Shown here piece by piece: positions 8,949 to 17,348 of a DNA stretch of 64,000 bases. The stretch is taken from NCBI GenBank assembly GCA_937892845.1, contig CALBGP010000028.1, positions 186,001 through 250,000 on the forward strand, written 5' to 3'. Position numbers and translations under genes: made by a program. Positions within the stretch are counted from its first letter, which is position 1. Every line of letters starts with the position of its first letter. The notes below the pieces were generated by a model. The model was not told the DNA's origin. It did not search any database and saw only the letters and a list, made by a program, of their open reading frames with translations. The DNA comes from an uncultured Eggerthellaceae bacterium (lineage in GTDB: Bacteria; Actinomycetota; Coriobacteriia; Coriobacteriales; Eggerthellaceae).

Positions 8949-10028
8949 ATGCTTAATTTCACCGTCGGTCCCGTTCAATCCGATGAGAGGATCTGCGCCA
9001 TCGGAGCGCAGCAGGTCCCGTATTTCCGCACTCCGGAGTTCTCTCAGACCATGCTTGAAAACGAGCGGCTGTTCCTGAAGTTCGCCGCCGCGCCGAAGGG
9101 CTCGCGTGCGGTTTTTCTCACCGGTTCGGGCACCGCGGGCATGGAGGCCGCGGTCATCAACACGCTCGATGCCTCCGATAAGGCCCTCGTGGTCGATGGA
9201 GGCAGCTTCGGGCATAGGTTCGTGAAGCAGCTCGAGGTGCATGGCATCGCCCATGACTCCATCGTGCTTGAGGCGGGAAGCCCGCTTGCTGCCGAAGACC
9301 TGGAGCCTTTCGCGGGCCGCGGGTATACGGCGCTGCTCATCAACTTGTGCGAGACATCTACCGGTGTTGCCTATGATCTTGATCTGGTGGCGGATTTCTG
9401 CCGCCGCGAAGGCCTGTTCCTCATCGTCGATGCGGTGAGCGCGTTTCTGACCGAGCGCATCGACATGGACAAGGCCGGCATCGGCGTCATGATCACCGGT
9501 TCGCAGAAGGCCCTGGCCGTTCCTCCGGGAGTCTCCATCTTGGCGCTGGCTCCATCTGCTTTGGAGCGCGTGGACCGCATCGATCCGCACTGCATGTACT
9601 TCGATCTCTCCGACGCGCTTGCCAACGGCCTGCGCGGGCAGACCCCCTTCACGCCGGCTGTGGGCATCCTTCTGCAGATCAACGAGCGCCTGCGCATGAT
9701 CGATGAAACGGGCGTGGATGCCGAACTGGCCAGGGTCGAAGCCCTTGCCGCGGATTTCCGCAGCCGCATTGAGGGTCTGCCTTTCGAGCTGTTCTCGAAA
9801 GCTCCGGCAAACGCCGTGACCTCGCTTTGCACGGGCAGCATCTCGGCGAAGGCCATCTTCTCCGAGCTCAAGGACGCCTATGGGATCTGGGTGTGCCCCA
9901 ACGGCGGTGAACTTGCCGAGACGGTGTTTCGCGTCGGGCATATAGGCTGCTTGACCGAACAGGACAATGCGGTTCTTGCCGACGCGCTCTTCGACATGAA
10001 GGCCCGCGGATTCTTTGATGTGAACTGA
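8949..10028 (+). CDS. class V PLP-dependent aminotransferase (serine/alanine-glyoxylate or AEP type)
   Basis: A fold-type I PLP enzyme of 359 residues. FTVGPVQ at the N-terminus, SGSGTAGMEA (phosphate cradle), VDAVSAF (Asp contacting the pyridine ring) and GSQKAL with the Schiff-base lysine are all visible. The SQKAL-PPG arrangement is closest to serine-pyruvate/alanine-glyoxylate aminotransferases, and 2-aminoethylphosphonate transaminases belong to the same class. In this operon, next to LicD and a cytidylyltransferase fusion, it probably aminates a small phosphorylated carbonyl compound destined for CDP activation. No phosphoenolpyruvate mutase is present in the window, so a phosphonate role is unsupported. 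ATG 8949 follows GGAG (8939-8942); a TTG at 8937 overlaps that site. Confidence 0.85.
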   Translation: MLNFTVGPVQSDERICAIGAQQVPYFRTPEFSQTMLENERLFLKFAAAPKGSRAVFLTGSGTAGMEAAVINTLDASDKALVVDGGSFGHRFVKQLEVHGIAHDSIVLEAGSPLAAEDLEPFAGRGYTALLINLCETSTGVAYDLDLVADFCRREGLFLIVDAVSAFLTERIDMDKAGIGVMITGSQKALAVPPGVSILALAPSALERVDRIDPHCMYFDLSDALANGLRGQTPFTPAVGILLQINERLRMIDETGVDAELARVEALAADFRSRIEGLPFELFSKAPANAVTSLCTGSISAKAIFSELKDAYGIWVCPNGGELAETVFRVGHIGCLTEQDNAVLADALFDMKARGFFDVN

Positions 10029-10042
10029 GAGGGGCGTGGGAT

Positions 10043-11410
10043 ATGCGCGACGGAAAGAAAGTGGTCATCACCTACGGCACCTATGACCTGCTCCATTTCG
10101 GTCACGTGGCTTTGCTGGAGCGTGCCCGTGCCCTGGGCGATTATCTGATCGTGGGCGTCACGTCGGACGCATTCGACCGCGACCGCGGGAAGCTCAACGT
10201 GCATCAGAGCCTGGCCGACCGCCTGCAGGCTGTCATGGCCACGGGTCTGGTGGACGAAGTGGTTGTGGAGGAATACCAGGGCCAGAAGATCTCCGACATC
10301 AAGAAATACGGCGTCGACATCTTCGCCATAGGCTCTGACTGGGAAGGCAAGTTCGATTACCTGAATAACTACTGCCAGGTTGTCTACCTGCCGCGCACCG
10401 AGGGCGTCTCAAGTACCGAGCTGCGTGCCGAACGCGTCAAACCCGTTGCGCTGGGATGCATCGGCACGGGGTATCTCATCGACCGTTTCGTTGACGAGTG
10501 CTCGCATGTCGCAGGCATCGACGTCGCGGCCATCTGGCCTGCGCGTCCCGAGACCGGCGTGCCTGCCGCTGAAAGCTTGGAATCCATGCTGGCTTGCGTG
10601 GATGCCGTCTACATCTGCGCGTCCATCGAGCGGCATCGCGAATACATCGAAGCGGCCCTGCGCGCAAACTGCCACGTGCTCTGCGAAAGCCCGCTGTTTT
10701 TGAATTCACGTGATATGGAAGAGCTCTACGGGCTGGCCGACGAGCGCGGCCTTGTCCTCATGGAGGCGCTCAAGACACGCTATTTCCCCGCTTTCGACCA
10801 CCTCAAGCTCATGCTGGAAAGCGGTGTGGTAGGCGAAGTGAAGGACATCGATGCCTCGTTCAGTCACGTTTTCGACGAACTTGACAAGTCCGATGCCTAT
10901 CAGGGCAGCTTCTATGACATGGCATCCTACATCTGCCTGCCGGCTATTTCGTTTCTGGGTCCCGCTTACGATGACGCGCAATTCGTTTGCTCGTTCGAAG
11001 GGGACTTCTGCGTGTGGACCAAGTGCAATCTGCTCTACCCGCACGCCTCGGCCACGCTCAAGGTTGGCCGCGGCATCAAGACCGAAGGTGATATGGTGAT
11101 CACCGGCACCAAAGGCTATGTCTACGTGCCCGCTCCCTGGTGGAAGGTGGATTACTTCGAGCTGCGCGGCGAGGATCTGCGCAACACCAAGAAGTACTAC
11201 TACGAGTGCGTAGGTCAGGGCCAGCGCTACGAGGCCTTCGAGTTCGTGCGCCTGATAGGCCAGAAGCCTGAGGGGCGCATCCCCTTGCACACGCGCGAGG
11301 AGGTTGCCGCGGTGACCAGGCTGGTCGAACGCTTCGACCAAGGCGATGTGGCCACGCTCGGCAGCACCCGCTATGCGTTCGGCGGCGGCGAGAGGATAGA
11401 TGACCGATGA
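10043..11410 (+). CDS. fusion: TarD-like cytidylyltransferase + Gfo/Idh/MocA oxidoreductase
   Basis: Residues 1-130 form a cytidylyltransferase of the glycerol-3-phosphate type: TYGTYDLLHFGH with the HxGH motif near residues 17-20 and RTEGVSST near 118-125, the CTP-binding signature of TagD/TarD. From residue about 135 a Gfo/Idh/MocA oxidoreductase begins (LGCIGTGYLIDRF), with ESPLF and MEALKTRYFPAF corresponding to the EKP and substrate-side regions of that family. The Rossmann motif is unusually poor in glycines. The fusion suggests reduction of an aldehyde or ketone phosphate and its activation to a CDP-alcohol by one polypeptide. It starts 14 nt after the aminotransferase and overlaps the next gene by 4 nt (ATGA). 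Confidence 0.88.
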   Translation: MRDGKKVVITYGTYDLLHFGHVALLERARALGDYLIVGVTSDAFDRDRGKLNVHQSLADRLQAVMATGLVDEVVVEEYQGQKISDIKKYGVDIFAIGSDWEGKFDYLNNYCQVVYLPRTEGVSSTELRAERVKPVALGCIGTGYLIDRFVDECSHVAGIDVAAIWPARPETGVPAAESLESMLACVDAVYICASIERHREYIEAALRANCHVLCESPLFLNSRDMEELYGLADERGLVLMEALKTRYFPAFDHLKLMLESGVVGEVKDIDASFSHVFDELDKSDAYQGSFYDMASYICLPAISFLGPAYDDAQFVCSFEGDFCVWTKCNLLYPHASATLKVGRGIKTEGDMVITGTKGYVYVPAPWWKVDYFELRGEDLRNTKKYYYECVGQGQRYEAFEFVRLIGQKPEGRIPLHTREEVAAVTRLVERFDQGDVATLGSTRYAFGGGERIDDR

Positions 11411-12420
11411 GTGAGGTTCTGATTGCGCAGGATGCCGCGCAGCCGTCCGCACCGAAGGTGTCGGTGGTAGTGCCCGTCTACAATGTCGAGAAGCATCTTG
11501 ACCGCTGCGTGGCATCCATCGTCGGGCAGACGCTGGAGGACATCGAGATCATCTTGGTGGATGACGGCTCCGAGGACTCCTCCGGCGCCATGTGCGATGC
11601 CTGGGCGCAGCGTGATTCCCGCATCCGCGTCATCCATAAGCCCAACGGCGGTTTGAGCGACGCCCGCAACACCGGTGCTGCAGCCGCGCGGGCCGAATTC
11701 GTGGGCTTCGTCGATTCGGATGATTACATCGTTCCGGAAATGTATGAGCGGCTCTATGCCGACGTCATCGAAGACGCTTCGGACATCGCCATCGGCGGAG
11801 TGCTCAGCGTGTATGCCGACCATGAGGTTGCAGCAGGTGGGGGAGAGCGCTTCTCTTTGACCGGACGCGAAGCGGTAGGCCAGCTCCTCTCCGGAGAGAA
11901 GCTGCGCATCTGGGTCCCCATCAAGCTCTATCGCAAGAGCCTGCTTGAGGCGGTGCCGTTTCCTCTGGGCCGCACGTATGAGGATGCGTTCGTGGCTGCC
12001 GACATCTTCGTGCGCGCGGACAGGGTCTCCGTCGACCTGCAACCGTTCTACTGCTACGTGCATCATGAGGGCACCATCACCACGCAGCCCTTCTCGGCGA
12101 AATCGATGGATATCGTCGACGCCTACGAGCATGCCTACGAAACCGTTGCCGCCTTCTGCCCGGAACATGAGGAGCCTGCGCGCTTCCGTCTGTTCTGGTC
12201 TCGCTTCACAGTGCTTGACAAGATGCTTCTGGATGAAACAGGCCGTACTTTCGAGCAGCAGGGCGAAGTGGTGGCGTATCTGCGCAGCCACTGGGCCGAG
12301 GTCTTGAAGAGTCCGTATGTGGGACGAGGGCGCAAGCTCTCAATGCTGGCCCTCAAGGTGAGCGTTCCTCTGTACCGCATGTTCGCGCAGGCGAATGCCC
12401 GCAAGTACCGCGCCGACTGA
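11407..12420 (+). CDS. GT2 glycosyltransferase
   Basis: A soluble GT2 enzyme of 337 residues with the typical opening KVSVVVPVYNVEKHLDRC, DDGSEDSS, KPNGGLSDARN and the DSDD metal site. These features are common to transferases adding internal sugars of polysaccharide repeat units. It starts in an ATGA overlap with the upstream fusion gene and ends the first operon of the locus: 150 nt of non-coding sequence with a promoter follow. Donor and acceptor are unknown. Confidence 0.9.
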   Translation: MSEVLIAQDAAQPSAPKVSVVVPVYNVEKHLDRCVASIVGQTLEDIEIILVDDGSEDSSGAMCDAWAQRDSRIRVIHKPNGGLSDARNTGAAAARAEFVGFVDSDDYIVPEMYERLYADVIEDASDIAIGGVLSVYADHEVAAGGGERFSLTGREAVGQLLSGEKLRIWVPIKLYRKSLLEAVPFPLGRTYEDAFVAADIFVRADRVSVDLQPFYCYVHHEGTITTQPFSAKSMDIVDAYEHAYETVAAFCPEHEEPARFRLFWSRFTVLDKMLLDETGRTFEQQGEVVAYLRSHWAEVLKSPYVGRGRKLSMLALKVSVPLYRMFAQANARKYRAD

Positions 12421-12490
12421 CCGTTTGGCGGCTTGCCTTTTCGCCGAATGCCCGCAAAGGGTTGTGCCCGGAGGGCAGACGGCGGGTGCT

Positions 12491-12540
12491 TGTGGGTTTT
12501 GTGCCAGGTCCGAAGTGCCATTTTCCCCATGTGCTATAGT
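12491..12540 (+). promoter_or_regulatory. promoter of tarIJ with conserved upstream element
   Basis: An extended -10, TGC plus TATAGT (12535-12540), lies 29 nt after the 15-mer TGTGGGTTTTGTGCC (12491-12505). Almost the same 15-mer (14 of 15 bases) lies 28 nt upstream of an extended -10 before the polymerase gene at 15415-15463. This suggests co-regulation of the two transcription units. Confidence 0.5.
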
Positions 12541-12572
12541 CTTGCACGAAATTCGAACCCATGGGAGGTCAT

Positions 12573-13283
12573 ATGCTATTCGGAGCAATTCTGGCGGGCG
12601 GTGTCGGGTCGCGCATGAACATCGACAGCATGCCCAAGCAGTTCCTGCCGCTGGGCAGCAAACCCATCTTCATGCATACGCTTGAGAAGTTTCTTCTGTC
12701 CGGCCGTTTCGATGCGGTGTATCTGGGCGTCCATGCCGACTGGGTCGACTTCGTGGTGGATTCCCTCAATGCGGCCGGTCTGAAAGATGCTCCCGTGCGC
12801 GTGGTGAAAGGCGGTGCGGACCGCAACGGCACCATCATGAGCATCATCGAAGGCATCGAAAGCGAATTCGGATCCTCGGATGACCATATCGTGGTCACCC
12901 ATGACTCCGTGCGACCCTTCGTCAAGCTCTCAACCATTCAGGCGAACATCGATGCCATGCAGCATTGCGATGCCTGCGATACCGTGATTCCCGCCACCGA
13001 TACCATCGTGTGTTCCGATGGAGGCGAATTCATCGATTCCATCCCCGTGCGCAGTGCGATGTTCCAAGGCCAGACGCCGCAGACTTTCCGCATCAACGCC
13101 CTCAAGCAGGCTTTCTCCGAGCTGACGGAAGAGGAGAAGGGCGTGCTCACCGATGCGTGCAAGATGTTCGTGCTCAAGGGCCGGCCGGTTGCCATGGTGC
13201 AAGGCGATGTGACCAACATCAAGCTCACCACCATCATGGATTACAAGGTTGCTCAGGCCATGCTCGATTCCGGCGTGGAGTGA
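12573..13283 (+). CDS. tarI: D-ribitol-5-phosphate cytidylyltransferase (IspD/TarI family)
   Basis: TarI makes CDP-ribitol from CTP and ribitol 5-phosphate. The 236-residue protein starts GAILAGGVGSRM and has SMPKQFLPLG, the combination typical of TarI and IspD-type cytidylyltransferases, then THDSVRPFV and a DVTNIKLTT tail. Assignment as TarI rather than IspD rests on the adjacent tarJ. The start at 12573 follows GGGAGG (12563-12568); an ATG at 12561 overlaps that site. It has its own extended -10 promoter and is followed after 7 nt by tarJ. CDP-ribitol would be the donor for a ribitol-phosphate unit placed by one of the LicD-type transferases or another enzyme. Confidence 0.88.
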   Translation: MLFGAILAGGVGSRMNIDSMPKQFLPLGSKPIFMHTLEKFLLSGRFDAVYLGVHADWVDFVVDSLNAAGLKDAPVRVVKGGADRNGTIMSIIEGIESEFGSSDDHIVVTHDSVRPFVKLSTIQANIDAMQHCDACDTVIPATDTIVCSDGGEFIDSIPVRSAMFQGQTPQTFRINALKQAFSELTEEEKGVLTDACKMFVLKGRPVAMVQGDVTNIKLTTIMDYKVAQAMLDSGVE

Positions 13284-13290
13284 TTCGCCT

Positions 13291-14304
13291 ATGATCAACA
13301 ACATCTACCAGCTGGTGGCGCCGCGCACAGTGCTTGTCAAGTTCGAGGATGCGGACTCGTCGGGCAAGGTTATCGTACGTCCTCGTTACATGGCCGTCTG
13401 CCATGCCGACCAGCGTTATTTCCAGGGACGCCGCGATCCTGCCGTCATGCGCAAGAAGCTTCCCATGGCGCTCATCCATGAATGCACAGGAGAAGTCCTC
13501 GCCGATCCCACGGGCACGTTTGAGCCGGGCGCTCAGGTTGCCTTGATTCCCAACGTCGCAGGCCATGGCCCCGAAGGAGTCTACGAAAACTATGCCGAAG
13601 GGTCGGGGTTTCTATCCAGCGGACGCGATGGATTCATGCGCGAAGTGGTGGCTCTGGCGCCCGACCGCGTGGTTTCCTGCGAAGGCGTTGATCCGCGCGT
13701 CGCAGCCATCACGGAATTCGTCAGCGTTACGGCGCATGCCTTCGACCGCTTCGACCGCATCGCCCACGGCAAACGAGACCGCATCGCCATCATCGGTGAC
13801 GGGTCGCTCGCCTATACGCTGGCGTGCACCTTGTCGGTGCTCTTGCCCGCATCCAAGCTCATCATCATCGGCCGCAATGCCGAAAAGCTGGCGCTGTTCT
13901 CCTTCGCTGCCGAGCGCTATTTCTCTGATGCCATCCCTGATGATCTGGTGTTCGACCATGCCTTTGAGTGTGCGGGCGGGGAGGGCTCTGCTTCGGCCAT
14001 CGACACCGTGATAGCCCATATAGCGCCCCAGGGCTCACTCATGCTCATGGGCGTGAGCGAGCATCCGGTTCCCGTCTACACGCGCAACGTGCTTGAGAAG
14101 GGCATGACCGTTGTGGGCTGCTCCCGTTCCGGCCGTGCCGATTTCGAGCGCGCTGTCCAGGTCATGCGGACGGGAGATATCCAGAACAGGCTGCGGCAGA
14201 TCATCCATGTCGATGACCCGGTGCGCTCCGTCAAAGACATCAAGCGCGTCTTCGCCACCGACCTCCAGACGCCGTTCAAGACCGTCTTCAGGTGGGATAT
14301 CTAG
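13291..14304 (+). CDS. tarJ: ribulose-5-phosphate reductase (alcohol dehydrogenase family)
   Basis: TarJ reduces ribulose 5-phosphate to ribitol 5-phosphate with NADPH, feeding TarI. The N-terminus MINNIYQLVAPR, then VVRPRY-like VRPRYMAVCHADQRYFQG and KKLPMALIHECTG, closely follows the characterised TarJ pattern, including the catalytic-zinc Cys and HE pair. It is a 337-residue medium-chain dehydrogenase; the Rossmann half has IIGDGSLAYTLA. The start lies 7 nt after tarI with GGAG (13277-13280) and the stop abuts the next ATG directly. The tarI-tarJ pair establishes a ribitol-phosphate-containing polymer. Confidence 0.9.
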   Translation: MINNIYQLVAPRTVLVKFEDADSSGKVIVRPRYMAVCHADQRYFQGRRDPAVMRKKLPMALIHECTGEVLADPTGTFEPGAQVALIPNVAGHGPEGVYENYAEGSGFLSSGRDGFMREVVALAPDRVVSCEGVDPRVAAITEFVSVTAHAFDRFDRIAHGKRDRIAIIGDGSLAYTLACTLSVLLPASKLIIIGRNAEKLALFSFAAERYFSDAIPDDLVFDHAFECAGGEGSASAIDTVIAHIAPQGSLMLMGVSEHPVPVYTRNVLEKGMTVVGCSRSGRADFERAVQVMRTGDIQNRLRQIIHVDDPVRSVKDIKRVFATDLQTPFKTVFRWDI

Positions 14305-15402
14305 ATGGCGGCGCCGGTTTGCTTCCTCGTGCCCAATCTGGGCAATATGGGCGGTTCGGTGCGCGTTGCCGTGCAGCTGGCCAATGCGCTGTCCGAAGAC
14401 AGGGACGTCTCCATCGTGAGCTGCATGCACTACGATGCGCCGGCGTTTCCCGTTGATTCCCGCATCCGATGCTTCGACGCCTCCATAGGCCAGGGCCGTA
14501 TCCGCGAGATGGTGGCGCGTGCGAAGACTATTCTGCCGCCCATCATCGAGCAGACCGGATGCAAGCTTGTTTTCGGCATCGGAACCTACGAGACGCTCAT
14601 GGCCATCAAGCCGTGCCGTTCCCTGGGCATTCCGTTGGTGTTCTGCGACCACGGTGCCCTCATCAACCAGTGGGATGACAAGCAGATGCGCATGGTGCGC
14701 TTGCTGTGCGCGCTCTTCTCCAAGAAGACGGTCACGCTCACGCAGCGAAGCCTCGAGGACTACGCGCGCCTGCTCCATATCCCGCGCAAGCGCCTGCAGT
14801 GCATTCCCAATGCCATCCCCGCGCAGATCACGGACGTTCCCCATGCTTACGATGCGTCGGCGAAGAGGCTTTTGTGGGCCGGCCGCCTGGATAAGGAGAA
14901 GGGCGTCGACCATCTGGTGGCAATTGCGGCGAAGGTCCTGCCCCGGCATCCTGATTGGGTGTGGGATGTCTTCGGCGAAACGGTCATGACGGACGGCGGC
15001 TTCGATGTGCGCGCCGCAATCGAAGAGGCGGGCATAGGCTCCCAGCTTGTCTTGAAGGGCCGCGTGGACAACATGTTCGAGCTTTACGACCGCTACGCCA
15101 TCTGCACGCTCACGTCGTATCGCGAAGGGTTGCCGCTGGTTCTGCTCGAGGGCATGGGTTGCGGATTGCCGCTCATCTCCTTCGATGTGAACACGGGACC
15201 TTCCGATATCATCGAAGACGGCGTCAACGGACGCCTTGTCTCGTGCTATGACGTTGACGAATATGCGGACAAGCTTTCGGCCATGATGGGCGATGCCGCG
15301 CTTTTGCAGCGCATGTCCGACGCCTCCCTTGCCGCAGCGGGCCGGTTCTCCGAGGTCGAAGTCGTACAAGCCTGGAGAGCGCTTGCGGATTCCATTGCCT
15401 GA
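14305..15402 (+). CDS. GT4-family glycosyltransferase
   Basis: A GT-B retaining glycosyltransferase of 365 residues. The N-terminal half begins CFLVPNLGNMGGSVRVA, and the C-terminal nucleotide-sugar site shows LLWAGRLDKEKGVDHLV and the E-x7-E region EGLPLVLLEGMGCGLPLI. Its ATG directly abuts the tarJ stop, so it is part of the tarIJ unit. It probably adds one sugar of the repeat unit at the cytoplasmic face; the donor is unknown. Confidence 0.9.
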   Translation: MAAPVCFLVPNLGNMGGSVRVAVQLANALSEDRDVSIVSCMHYDAPAFPVDSRIRCFDASIGQGRIREMVARAKTILPPIIEQTGCKLVFGIGTYETLMAIKPCRSLGIPLVFCDHGALINQWDDKQMRMVRLLCALFSKKTVTLTQRSLEDYARLLHIPRKRLQCIPNAIPAQITDVPHAYDASAKRLLWAGRLDKEKGVDHLVAIAAKVLPRHPDWVWDVFGETVMTDGGFDVRAAIEEAGIGSQLVLKGRVDNMFELYDRYAICTLTSYREGLPLVLLEGMGCGLPLISFDVNTGPSDIIEDGVNGRLVSCYDVDEYADKLSAMMGDAALLQRMSDASLAAAGRFSEVEVVQAWRALADSIA

Positions 15403-15414
15403 TAGCTGCGCCTC

Positions 15415-15463
15415 TGTGGGTTCTGTGCCGATTGCCTTTTCGCTTCAAGGCTTATGCTAAAGT
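15415..15463 (+). promoter_or_regulatory. promoter of the polymerase operon with conserved upstream element
   Basis: TGTGGGTTCTGTGCC (15415-15429) repeats the tarI upstream element with one change. An extended -10, TGC plus TAAAGT (15458-15463), follows at nearly the same distance as in the tarI promoter. TTGCCT (15432-15437) could be a -35 but the spacing is 20 nt. Confidence 0.45.
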
Positions 15464-15538
15464 GAAGAGCTTGATGATTGCATGATTTCTGACGAATTCG
15501 GCGCATGCGCGCTGCCTGATGACTGAGAGGGAGGTGTC

Positions 15539-17332
15539 ATGCGCTACGCATCGACGACGGCTGCCGCTGCCCGCCGCATGCCGTCCATCCGTCTCTTTGA
15601 GCATCGCATGCCCGTTCTTCGCGATCTTCTCGGTGCATTCCAAGGCGTTTCGGTGCCTTTGGCTTTCGTCCTGTTCGCAACCGCTCGGCTCGGCTCCGAT
15701 CTGAATTTGGCGCTTGTGGCCACCGTTTTGCTCTTCGTCGCCAACATCGTGTTCGGATGCATGCGCCTGCGAGAGCGCATCCTGTTTTTGTTCTTGCATG
15801 CGGGCATTGCGCTGTTCCTGCTCACCCGTCCCGTGATCGGCGCCCTTGATGAGAACCGCTCGTGGTTCCTCGGTTCGGTTGACAGCACGTGGTTCGCGTT
15901 GAGTTCCATCTTCCTGTCTTTGACGTTTCTGTTCTTCGGGGCCGCGCTCTACACGGCGGTGTGCAATTTCAACCTTCGCCGCGCAGCCCAGCGCGACGCC
16001 ATGCGGGCCGGCATCCCCGTGGCTGCCGTTGCCTCTGATGCCTCTGATGCCGGCGTGCGCCCTGCGCATGCGGCCCGCGACCTCATGTTCAAGCTTCAGC
16101 ATTCAGAGCGTGTCCGCTACATCCGCACGGCCTCTCTGATCCTGTTCCTCATCGGTTTCGCCGCCTCCATGTACGAAGGCGTCATCAAACTTTCCTACAT
16201 GAGCGGCCTTGCCTACGAAGAGTACTACCTGATTGACTCCAGCCAGCACATCCCCTGGATCATCGGCGTGTTGAGCCCCATCATGCTCTACGCGCTGTGC
16301 TCGTATCTGGCCTGCATGCCGCGTCGTCGTCCCGCTGTGATCTGCTTGGCGCTCTACGTGCTCACCACCGTTCCCATGCTCATCATCGGGTCTCGCTCCG
16401 AATTCGTCATCATGTTCCTGTTTGCGGCGCTCTATTTCATCCTGCGCGCTGTGACCGACACGCAGGAGCGCTGGATCACCAAGCGCCTCATCGCTGTCGT
16501 GTGCATAGCGGCGCCCTTGGGCATCTTCGCCATGGGTGTCATGAATTACACGCGCTCGGGCAACACTGCATACGGGTTCGGATTTCTGGGGCTTCTGGCC
16601 GATGCGCTGTTCAAACAGGGCGTATCCTTCACCGTTTTAGGCCATGGCTATGATGTCGATCCCCAGATCCAGGAGCTGGGCTTTCGTTTCTTCTCCGTCG
16701 GCGGGATCATTTCCACGTTCACGCAGGGCTTCATCGGCCAGACGTTTTTCGGCTGCCAGGATCTGGGCAGCACCAATAGCGCCCTTCTGGCGCTCAACGG
16801 CAACTCGTATGCCCATGCCATGTCGTTTTTCGCCCATCCCAACTACCTTGGAGGCGAAGGGTACGGTTCCTCGTACATCCTTGAGCTCTATGCCGACTTC
16901 GGTACCGCGGGTATTGCCGTGGGCAGCTTGATCATCGGCGCTGTGTTCTCGTTTCTCTCGACCATGATCGGACGCCGCTGGTTCGGCGGCATGGTGGCGC
17001 TGACCGCTGCAACGTCTGTGTTCCATATGCCGCGCGGCTACTTCATCGAGTGGATCGATTTCGTCATCTCCACGCGTTTTCTGCTTGCGATCGTTCTCAT
17101 CATCGGCATCTCGGCTGTCCTGTCCTACGTTTCCCGTGCGGGCCTTATCCCCCAAAAGGCCCCCGTTTTCATCTCGCATGCCGCCAACGTGCCTTTGAGC
17201 GTTGCGCCTTCTGCGGAGGTTTCCGTGGTTTCGCGCAAGCGCTCTGAGCAGGCGGCTGCTCCCATCTCCGATAACAGGCACGGGATTCCCGTGAACCGTA
17301 TAAGCGTTATGAATCAAGTCCGTTTCGACTAG
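15539..17332 (+). CDS. oligosaccharide repeat-unit polymerase (Wzy-like)
   Basis: A polytopic membrane protein of 597 residues with about twelve hydrophobic segments and a large extracytoplasmic loop (about residues 360-440). The stretch LGGEGYGSSYILELYADFG matches the loop motif of the oligosaccharide repeat-unit polymerase family, in which undecaprenyl-linked repeats are polymerised outside the membrane. The ATG follows GGGAGGTG with suitable spacing. Wzz-like and Wzx-like genes follow at 16 and 26 nt, giving a complete Wzx/Wzy export module. The C-terminal ~60 residues are hydrophilic and predicted cytoplasmic. Confidence 0.82.
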   Translation: MRYASTTAAAARRMPSIRLFEHRMPVLRDLLGAFQGVSVPLAFVLFATARLGSDLNLALVATVLLFVANIVFGCMRLRERILFLFLHAGIALFLLTRPVIGALDENRSWFLGSVDSTWFALSSIFLSLTFLFFGAALYTAVCNFNLRRAAQRDAMRAGIPVAAVASDASDAGVRPAHAARDLMFKLQHSERVRYIRTASLILFLIGFAASMYEGVIKLSYMSGLAYEEYYLIDSSQHIPWIIGVLSPIMLYALCSYLACMPRRRPAVICLALYVLTTVPMLIIGSRSEFVIMFLFAALYFILRAVTDTQERWITKRLIAVVCIAAPLGIFAMGVMNYTRSGNTAYGFGFLGLLADALFKQGVSFTVLGHGYDVDPQIQELGFRFFSVGGIISTFTQGFIGQTFFGCQDLGSTNSALLALNGNSYAHAMSFFAHPNYLGGEGYGSSYILELYADFGTAGIAVGSLIIGAVFSFLSTMIGRRWFGGMVALTAATSVFHMPRGYFIEWIDFVISTRFLLAIVLIIGISAVLSYVSRAGLIPQKAPVFISHAANVPLSVAPSAEVSVVSRKRSEQAAAPISDNRHGIPVNRISVMNQVRFD

Positions 17333-17348
17333 AGTAGAGGATGCGATC

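Noticed and set aside
8949..11410. Phosphonate (2-aminoethylphosphonate) biosynthesis cluster
   Set aside because: The aminotransferase class fits, but neither phosphoenolpyruvate mutase nor phosphonopyruvate decarboxylase is present in the window, and the lysine motif is nearer to serine/alanine-glyoxylate enzymes.
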